A DNA stretch of 64,000 nucleotides from Hericium rajendrae. Lineage: Eukaryota; Basidiomycota; Agaricomycetes; Russulales; Hericiaceae. The notes below the pieces were generated by a model. That model did no database searches. It saw only the letters and a program-made list of their open reading frames with translations, and had not been told where the DNA came from. The position numbers were made by a program, and so were the translations under genes. The DNA lies in the NCBI GenBank assembly GCA_033439255.1, contig CM065879.1:1034501-1098500 (forward strand). The letters run 5' to 3'. Positions 56,770 through 64,000 of this stretch are shown here, piece after piece; the first letter of the stretch is position 1; the number at the start of each line of letters is the position of its first letter.

Positions 56770-58937
56770 ATGCTGAGTACAACAGTAATAGTACTTTACC
56801 TGACATCCCTCGTTGCTTCCGCTGCTCTAGCACTAGTCTCGCATTCTTTTGAGAAGGAATGCAACGTGCGGCCATTGGGAGAAGGGAAGGACGACACTGA
56901 ACAGGTATGCCCAATTCAACGAAGAGTTTTCTAGGGACTCGTGACTGAACACTGCTCATTTTCTCCAGGTCAAGACAGCCATTGCAGAATGCGGTCATTC
57001 TGGAAAAACTGTATTCGAAGCTGGGCAATATAACATTACCAGGTATGTTTACCCCCTTTTTTGAGGCATCATGCTAATGCAATATACCCAGCAAGATGAC
57101 GTGGGATTTGGCGAACAGTCAAGTGGATTTGCATGGATATCTCAGCGTCAGCCAGTTCCTGACTGTTTTTTGACTGGGTTCTCATCATATCTTACTTGAC
57201 AGTTCCAACCCGACATCGAATATTGGCTTGATGCCAATAATACATATCGGGTCGTGTTCATACAGGTTTGAAATCAGTTTATTCATGATACCAGTTCATG
57301 ACCAGCTACTTTAGAGTCAAGCGTCCTGGTTCGTCATTACGGGCCACGACTTCATTGTCGACGCCCATGACTCTGGCGGCATCAACGGCAACGGGCAGGT
57401 ACAGCGTCGACCTTTCCATGATACTAGACTGCCGTCTGATAGAGTGAGTGTCTTGCAGCCCTGGTGGTCATACTTCGCCAACCGCACTCGCGAGGACGGT
57501 GATGGCAGACCCATTGCCCTCACCTTATCGAATGTCACGCGCGGACAGATATCAAACTTTAAGATCGTGGCTCAGCCGTTTTGGTGTAACGCTGTGGCGG
57601 ACTCCGAGGACGTTATCTACGATGGGATGAACTGCAACGCTACGAACACGGATCCAGCGTGGGCAGGAACCAAGTGAGGACTTATCCAGGAATCGTTGCG
57701 GAACGGCTTCGCTGAGACTTGCGCAGCATCGTTCCAAATACCGACGGACTTGACACCTATCGAAGCAATGCTGTGACATTGAAGGCCTGGGATGTACGTT
57801 GTTCTCTTCCTTGGGTAGACAGCACCTTAAGAATGGCGTCACAGATCACTTGTGGTGACGACTGTCTCGCAATCAAAGGGGTAAGCCAATAGACTTCCCC
57901 ACAGGGGATGGCTTGCTGACCTGGGAGACAGAACTCTACCAACGTGTTGGCGAGCGGCATTACGTGCCGAGGAGGCAACGGCATAGCATTCGGTTCGTTA
58001 GGCCAATATGTGGATCTGGTAAGCCTTAAAATCTAGCATGATCTTACATTGTTTCCTACCTGCGCGTTAATTTCCGACAGCCAGACATAGTCGAAAATGT
58101 TACCATGGAGAATCTCAACGTATGCAGTTGACAGCAGCCGTGCACTTCTAGCTGTTACTGAACAAAGCTTGTGCAGGTCATGCGGATCGATAAAGCCATC
58201 CAGCCCAATATGGGGTCGGGGGTACAATTCCATACTCGGCAGCTTCGAAAAGATGCTCACTGCCGATTCCGCCAGGTGTATTTCAAGTCGTGGGACGGCA
58301 CCGTTTCGGGCACTCCGCCGACCGGCGGTGGGGGAGGGCGAGGTGGGTTATCTGTCTTCGCCTCGGACCATCGCGAACTCGCCCCATGTGTTCCCACCAG
58401 GCTCCGTGAAGAACGTCGTTCTGCGCAATGTGCACCTGGCCGGCGTCGACCTTCCCACACAGGTGTACCAGACGAACGGCGGTCACTCGTACGTCCCGCG
58501 CGAGACCTGCTGTTCCTCGGATCAATGTCAGTGCCTAATGCATGTTGCTTGCTTGCTTCGCATTCAGCGGTGATGCCCCGTCGAAGCTGCAATTCAGCAA
58601 TATAACCTGGGAGAATTGGACCGGCACGGCTACCGGTAGCAGGCGTGCGTCCTACTCCCCCACCGCCCGCACGATCACTACACTGACTGAACATCTTTGC
58701 GGATATGCTGCGCAGTGGTATCGCTGAATTGCAGTCCTGCAGCGCCGTGCATGAACATGTTCTTCAAAAACTTTGACGTCCAAGTCCCTGCGAACGAGAC
58801 GGCCGAAATCACCTGCACAAATGTCGTGAATGAGGAAGGACTGCCTGGTTTGTAGATCCGCGCATTCGGCGGCCATGATGCTGATAGAAGCCTGCTCTCG
58901 TGACGCAGACTGCACCAATGCGACCAGCGCGAAGTAG
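56770..58937 (+). CDS. GH28 family pect(in)olytic glycosidase, exo-type candidate
   Basis: Predicted 427-aa secreted enzyme in 16 exons: 56770-56904, 56969-57042, 57092-57146, 57203-57265, 57315-57398, 57459-57673, 57727-57793, 57845-57880, 57932-58018, 58081-58119, 58177-58221, 58276-58342, 58401-58488, 58568-58635, 58716-58847, 58909-58937. A signal peptide (MLSTTVIVLYLTSLVASAALA) precedes a right-handed beta-helix. Catalytic Asp motifs are present: NTDGLDTY and CGDDCLAIKG. The usual GHG motif reads CRGGNGIAFGSLG and the usual RIK motif reads RIDK, so it departs from endo-polygalacturonases and may be exo-acting or act on another uronic polymer. Several N-glycosylation sequons (NST, NVT, NIT, NET, NAT) fit secretion. 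The start was chosen by the TATA box at 56710; an in-frame ATG at 56749 would add seven residues. Confidence 0.88.
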
Positions 58938-59737
58938 CTTCGTATGAGCGAACACCACCTTTGTCTTCTCTTTCCGAGCGGAATCGCGCTTCGTGTAATT
59001 TTTGGCCTTCGAGTAGGTTTTACTCCAGCTTCCATGGTCTTCGAGACAACTTTAAATTTGAAAGTGCTCGCATGCATGTCTGCGTTCCGTATGAAGAATA
59101 CCACCTTATCTTCTCCCGCTTCCTGTCTGTTTCAACTATGTTTCCACTCTCCGAGCCCGAGCCCGATCGCTCTAGCTTCGCCGCAATCAAAGCATCCCCC
59201 AAGTATTTCCGTCTCACCGTCCATTGTGCACGCAATACCGCACGGTGGACGAGGAACGCGATCGCGGGCTGCGTAAGCCCCGCAGTCGAACGGATTGCGC
59301 GTGGCCTTCGGTGCAGCGTGGAGACTGGGAGTGGCCATGAGGCCAAGGGCACACGCATAGAGTACTCAAGAACTCAAGAATCAACATAGCTATCTCCTCG
59401 GACTTCCCATCCTCCCATGTTTTATCACTGCGGTCTCCGAAGATCGCGTCGAGGCGCCGAGACATTGCGTGCAGAATAGACTAATCATGATCACCCCGGT
59501 CCGTAAGAGCCAAACGTAACGCACGCATCACACGGACTCGCGGCTCACAAAAAGCACTGGATTGCCTCGGTCCGTCAAGGACCCTAGCAGCAGAGCGGCA
59601 GAACGAAACTAGCATTCTACATATAGTGATATAAGAGCAGAGCACATCCGCACCCACCCATGAACTGACAAAAGAGCGACGATAACCGATAGACGATGTG
59701 AGACAGACGAAAACGAGGGAGGGCGAACACCGCGTGC
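58938..59737. other. Convergent gap between GH28 and Nox genes
   Basis: About 0.8 kb holding the 3' ends of the two genes. Small open frames exist but none resembles a protein. Confidence 0.5.
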
Positions 59738-61840
59738 TCAGAAGTTCTCTGTGGCCCGTCGTCAGTGTTGCGCGCATATAGCGGAGAGGAAAATGCACAC
59801 CCTTTCCAAAGAAGAACCGCGTGCCGTTGGGCGTCGAGTACTTGTTGCTCATGACGTGCAGCTGCTTCGAGAGCACCGACGGCCCGCAGAAGAACACGCC
59901 GACGTCCGTCTCGGGGTGCTTGTCCGTGATGGAGCTGAACACGCGGTCCCAGTTCGGGCGCCCAAAGTGCGTCGGCGCGCGCAGGCTCGTGATCGCGTCC
60001 TTCTCCGCGCCGACGTCCTGCACGATGATGTTGTTCATGTCGTCGTCCTTGAGCTTCGCGGTCAGGTAGATGTTGATCTCGATCCGGTTCTGCGTGTCCT
60101 GCTCCTCGATCGCGTGCAGCAGCGAGTGGAACCACTCCGCGCTGCCGAAGTCGCGGATGACCCATGTGAAATACACCTTGGACAGGCGCGTCGGCTTCGA
60201 GTTGTTGAAGTTGTTCATGCGGTACCAGATCGACTTCAGGATCCTGTCATGTCACGTGGTACCGTCAGTCACAGACGCTCGCACCGGCATAGAAAGGCAC
60301 TGACGAGGCAAAAGGCGTAACACCGATACCAGCACCGACGAGGAGCACGGTCTCGTAGTTCAGGAAGTCCTCTGAGGCACTGCCGAAGGGGCCGTCCACC
60401 ATGACACGGGGCAATACACGATTGACAGGCGGGTTTGCTGCGGTGCCGACGACCTTGCCACCGGCATCGCCACCCTTCTCGCCCTTGTCCTTCGAGTCAA
60501 AGTCGCATCCGACGGCTTTCGCCAGGGCATCAGTGAAGTCACCAACCACACGGATGTGGAGCGAAATGTAGTCTTCCTCGGGCGCACTGTCATAGCGACC
60601 GTGCGATCAGCGGACAGTTACAGAAGTAAATACATAACAGCGCACCTCGTAAGCGTGAAGGGATGCCACTGGAAGTAGGAGATCTCGGGGCAGCAGAGAA
60701 AAACGTATTGTCCGGCGCGCGTGTTCGTCTTTTCCTTCTTGATCTGGATCTCCATGACCTTGGACGGGTGCTGAATGACCTTGGAGATGTACGTGCGGTG
60801 GCGAGAGCGGACTTCGCGGAGGATGCGCTCGCCGATCCAGATGACACCGCCCACGAGCCAGTAGCGCTGCGGAAGCAGATGAGCACGGGTTGTTTGAGAA
60901 ACGGAAAGCACACGCACCCAGAACACACCGATTTGGTTCCAGGAGCAGTACGGCGGCCGGTCGGGTTGGATCATGCAGAACATGCCGTGCAGCTGCCAGC
61001 AGACAAAGAAGACGACGAACAGGTGGTGCGTGTACCAGAACCTCTCGAAGTTCGCGCGGCGGCGCTTCTCCATCGCGTACCAGACCATGATGGCGAGCGC
61101 GACGGTCATGACCCAGCCGGTCGCGCCGGGGCCCGTGGCAATGTTCGCGACGAGGAAGGCGACGAACTTCTGCGCGCCCGTCTTGGCGTCGGGGTCTGCG
61201 ATGGCGAGCTTGGCGAAGTTGAACATGTGCGCGACGATGTGGACGACGGAGCCGATGACAATGGACCAGGCAGTCGCCTTGTGGAACGTGATGTTCTTGT
61301 CGAAGGGGATGACCTGGTTGAGCGGGGTGCGGCGCAGCATGGAGATGAAGTTCCTGCAGACGGGCAGCAAGATGAAGATGACATCTACGTGCAGAACGAG
61401 CGCCGCAGAACGGGCAATGGCTGGATAGACAGTGCGTGTCGGTGCGAATTCAAAAATATAAATGCCAGACACGCACTAAAGGTGATGCCAAAGGTGGCCC
61501 GCGCGGTATTGTAGTTGTCCTTCAGCTGGTAGTTCATGATACCAAAGATAGCGACGAGGAGATGGAGGAGGATCCAGACGATGAAGAAAAGTCTCCTGCC
61601 TCCCTCATTGATCATCCACTTGCTCCATCGTTCACGCCAGGACAAAGGTCCCTGTGGCACGGCGAGCCTCTTGCTGGCAGAGGTATCGGAGCGCTGGAGG
61701 CCCTGAAGGCGACGGCGCTCGGTCTTGTTGCGCTGCAAATGACTGGGTTGGGTAAAACCAGTAGAGTACTTGAGGTCGGGGTGTTCCTCGAACGCAGGAG
61801 GTCTGTCTGCAAAGTCGAATCCGTCAGTACGACCAGCCAT
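59738..61840 (-). CDS. nox: NADPH oxidase catalytic subunit (gp91phox/Nox family; NoxB-like)
   Basis: Predicted 607-aa membrane enzyme that passes electrons from NADPH through FAD and two haems to O2, making superoxide. Six exons: 61840-61477, 61420-60918, 60866-60646, 60586-60305, 60243-59801, 59748-59738 (1824 nt, in frame). Haem-ligand histidine pairs have the family spacing: H168/H182 (14 apart) and H253/H266 (13 apart). Then come HPFTLT (FAD), [22 protein letters not shown] (NADPH) and [12 protein letters not shown], ending GKENF. It has about 80 residues before the first membrane helix, no EF hands, and an internal low-complexity insert ([15 protein letters not shown]). The long N-terminus and GKENF end favour the fungal NoxB/Nox2 class over NoxA; that subclass call is from memory and moderate. 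Such enzymes govern sexual development and hyphal differentiation. The last exon codes only three residues and the stop. Confidence 0.93.
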
Positions 61841-62663
61841 TGTGAAGTCCGAGTCTTGTCTACGGCCTGCGCACTGCTGCTATTACAGTAGAGATAAAGC
61901 GAAAAAAGGACCGGCCCTGTATAGAGATGGTGATGAAAAGAAAGAAAGGAGAGAGGGAAAGGAAAGATGGGAGAGAAAGGAGAAGCAGGCTGTGTTATGC
62001 GGACGGCCAGCCTGATTGATCAATTTCCTTTGTCGCGACTCGCCTGGGACGCTCCCGCCGCCCGTTGCCATGGCGTCCATCCCTTCTTCCAATCCGCTTC
62101 CTTCTGTTGTCCTCTATTTCAGGTTCTATTATATTCACCCGTAGCAGGGATCAACGGGTTTAAGAGTCGATTTTCGAGTGCAATGGACTTGCTACGGGTA
62201 AGCCTCCCGCTATCTCGCGATGTCTTTGATCTGATGCACATCACGCCCCGAACATCGAGGGCAGGACCCGCCGACAGAACTTTGATATATCACTAACGAT
62301 AGATGAAAATAGGCCCTGTGGCGCTCTGCAGACAGAACGACCATCTCCTTCATAGAGGTTTCTTTGCCGACCGCCGTTTCCTAGGCACCCAATTTGTCGC
62401 AAAGCAAAGCGCATAACGTATCGTGATCAGACATAAAGAGCTAACATTTCATTCAGTAGATAAGGGTGTCTATAGCTACAAGGTCACAAGGGATCGAACC
62501 AGACCAGGCCTTGTCCGAGAATCCAATCTCACGAGGCCTCGAACCTCGATCTTTTTTTTTCCACAGACGTTGACGAGTCCCTCGACATTCGGAGCTATAA
62601 GTAGACCATGTAGAAGTTATATTTCCACGATGACAGCAAAGCGACCGACAAAGGAGCGACTAA
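61841..62663. other. Intergenic region upstream of Nox
   Basis: About 0.8 kb with the Nox promoter (including the CT tract) and the 3' end of the last minus-strand gene. A CGAGG...CCTCG hairpin near 62532-62548 superficially resembles a tRNA T-arm but has no cloverleaf around it. Confidence 0.5.
61925..61990 (-). promoter_or_regulatory. Pyrimidine-rich leader/promoter tract of the Nox gene
   Basis: On the + strand this is an almost pure purine run (AAAAGAAAGAAAGGAGAGAG and onward), hence a CT-rich tract 85-150 bases before the Nox ATG on its own strand. CT-rich tracts near the start are common in strong fungal promoters. Confidence 0.4.
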
Positions 62664-64000
62664 CTAGGCCTCTGCGCCCCATAAAACAGAACACACGCAC
62701 TTCGTGAGTTTCTGATCTTCCTCCCGCTCCCCGCCGCAACATAACACGGGATCCATAGAACTCATAAGTTTCTCATCTTCCTCTGCCACGTACTCCTCGT
62801 CTTCCTCGTCTTGCTCCTGGGTCCTCAACCAACGTCTCTGGCTAGGTAAGATTTCTCGCTGCCTGGTCACCAAATAACGCATCTGGCTAGGCAGGATCTT
62901 GAGGCCCCACAGCAGCTCGTACGAGACCCCGAAGTTGTTCTCGACATTGCGCAAGAACCCAGAACCATGTACCTTCGTCGCAGAGAGCTCCAACTCCCCG
63001 GCATCCAAGTACGTCTTCACGCACTTCTTCACGATCTCCTCGACGTTGTCGACTCCATGCACCTCTGTCCACAGCACCAGCAGCTTCTCGACGAATTGTT
63101 GGACGTCGCAACCGCTGTCATCCAGCACGTAGAGCTGGAGGCAGTCACCCTTCGGATCCCAGTACGGTTCTGCCACTACGAACCTGTCAAACTCGCCCAA
63201 GATGTCCTCTGAGGCCTTGTTGGTCTTCGCGTCGTCCCATTTCTTGAGGTTGGCTGACCGCCGCGTGCGCGACGTCCATGCCTCCCAGTTTGACACGATC
63301 TGACTGTCCGCGCCGTTCCTCGTGATCGTAAGGAAGTTCCGGTCGCGCAGGCATGCGTCCGCGAACTTCCGCGCCAGCGGGTCGCTCAGCGACATCACGC
63401 CGCAGATGCTCGCGTTCGACGCTGAACCGTGCGCGCATGCGGAGTCCTCTTCCTCCAGCCTGCGCGCCTGGCAAGACAGCACCTTCATGCCTGTGGTTTC
63501 GCCGTGGATGTCCAGTGGAAGGAAGCCGCCCATCGCGAGGTAGCGCAGCCTCCTGACGCTGTCGCCAAACATGCCGCGGCTGTTGCGTTTCTGGCGCATC
63601 AAGTCGGGCCTGATGATCGCATACTTCGCCAAGCCGATGTGGCTCTCGACCTGCTCGTGCCGCGGTCAGCATGATCTCATCAGTCGCGGACGGACACTTA
63701 CGCTGTTGCAGTATTCCGACAGACACTTGTAGCAAGCGTGAACGGCAGCCGCGTGTCCCCAAGCGTGGAATGGCCATGGCACGTGGGACACCGTGCGGAA
63801 CACCTTGCCGCCAAGGATGACGACGTACTCGTCTTCTGCGAACGTGTCGGCCGGCCGCATGACGTCTTCGATCGCCCCGCAGACCGTCTCGACCATCAGT
63901 TTGTGCAGCGCGACCCAGATCATCTGCAGCGCCCACAGATCCAGCTTGGGGTCGTTCAGCATCGCCCACGCAGAGCCATAGCGCGTCGACACCATCAGCA
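62664..64000 (-). CDS. Unrecognised protein, 5' end beyond the right edge
   Basis: Two exons are visible on the minus strand: 64000 (edge) to 63702, and 63650 to 62664, separated by an intron with donor GTAAGT. The acceptor may be 63650 or three bases upstream, adding Gln. About 429 codons are seen. The first part reads LWALQMIWVALHKLMVETV and WPFHAWGHAAAVHACYKCLSEYCNS. The second includes RQKRNSRGMFGDSVRRLRYL, FLPLDIHGETTGMKVLSCQARR, KWDDAKTNKASEDILGEFDRF, and near the end an acidic run (EQDEEDEEYVAEEDE) and Cys pairs. No domain is known to me. An ATG at 63995 could be the start or an internal Met. The coding call rests on length, codon-like composition and a clean intron. Confidence 0.65.

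Noticed and set aside
60663-61514. 283-codon plus frame over the Nox gene
   Set aside because: Antisense shadow; the minus frame has conserved Nox motifs in phase across introns.
62532-62548. T-arm-like hairpin suggesting a tRNA
   Set aside because: The loop breaks the T-loop consensus and no D-arm, anticodon arm or acceptor stem can be drawn around it.
1-64000. CRISPR arrays, prokaryotic operons, ribosome binding sites, rRNA
   Set aside because: The window is intron-rich fungal nuclear DNA; no regularly spaced short repeats or rRNA-like sequence was seen.

Overview
This is a stretch of nuclear DNA from a filamentous Agaricomycete fungus, probably a wood-decay polypore-like species. That placement is an inference. 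It rests on intron-dense genes (mostly 45-65 bp introns with GTRNGT donors), secreted AA3_2-type GMC oxidoreductases, an AA9 lytic polysaccharide monooxygenase, a GH28 pectinase, a velvet factor, an N-myristoylable CaM-kinase and BTB/BAH-PHD proteins. Exon models were built by hand from splice signals, reading phase and paralogue or family alignment; nearly all of them close in frame.

Layout. 0-13.4 kb: a tandem array of secreted aryl-alcohol-oxidase-like GMC flavoenzymes, with one 3' fragment cut by the left edge and three complete 10-exon genes, all on +. The fragment and the first complete gene are a recent duplication that also includes about 0.5 kb of 3' flank. 13.7-15.2 kb (-): an unrecognised 458-aa protein with an acidic tail. 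16.2-17.7 kb (+): a BAH plus PHD-finger chromatin protein. 18.0-19.1 kb (-): an AA9 LPMO. 19.1-24.7 kb: gene-poor. 24.7-26.2 kb (+): a VelB-type velvet regulator. 26.2-30.4 kb: gene-poor, with a diverged ~150-bp tandem repeat. 30.4-36.3 kb (+): FKS1, the 1,3-beta-glucan synthase. 37.0-38.2 kb (+): a BTB protein. 38.5-45.6 kb: four minus-strand genes (small coiled-coil membrane protein, mitochondrial NADP-isocitrate dehydrogenase, CFEM GPI-type protein, unrecognised PY-motif protein). 48.1-50.4 kb (+): a CaMK-type kinase. 53.8-54.8 kb (-): a GNAT acetyltransferase. 56.8-58.9 kb (+): a GH28 glycosidase. 59.7-61.8 kb (-): an NADPH oxidase. 62.7-64 kb (-): an unrecognised gene running off the right edge.

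How it fits together. Several genes concern the extracellular interface and reactive oxygen: H2O2-forming AA3_2 oxidases, an H2O2/O2-using AA9 LPMO, GH28, a superoxide-producing Nox, and the cell-wall synthase FKS1. The kinase, velvet, BAH-PHD and BTB genes are regulatory housekeeping or development genes. I see no prokaryotic features, CRISPR, rRNA or convincing tRNA, and no clear autonomous transposon. The strongest unusual signals are the GMC array with divergent active-site motifs, the split PHD finger, the exon-like tandem repeat near 27.3-27.9 kb, and very short exons in several genes.
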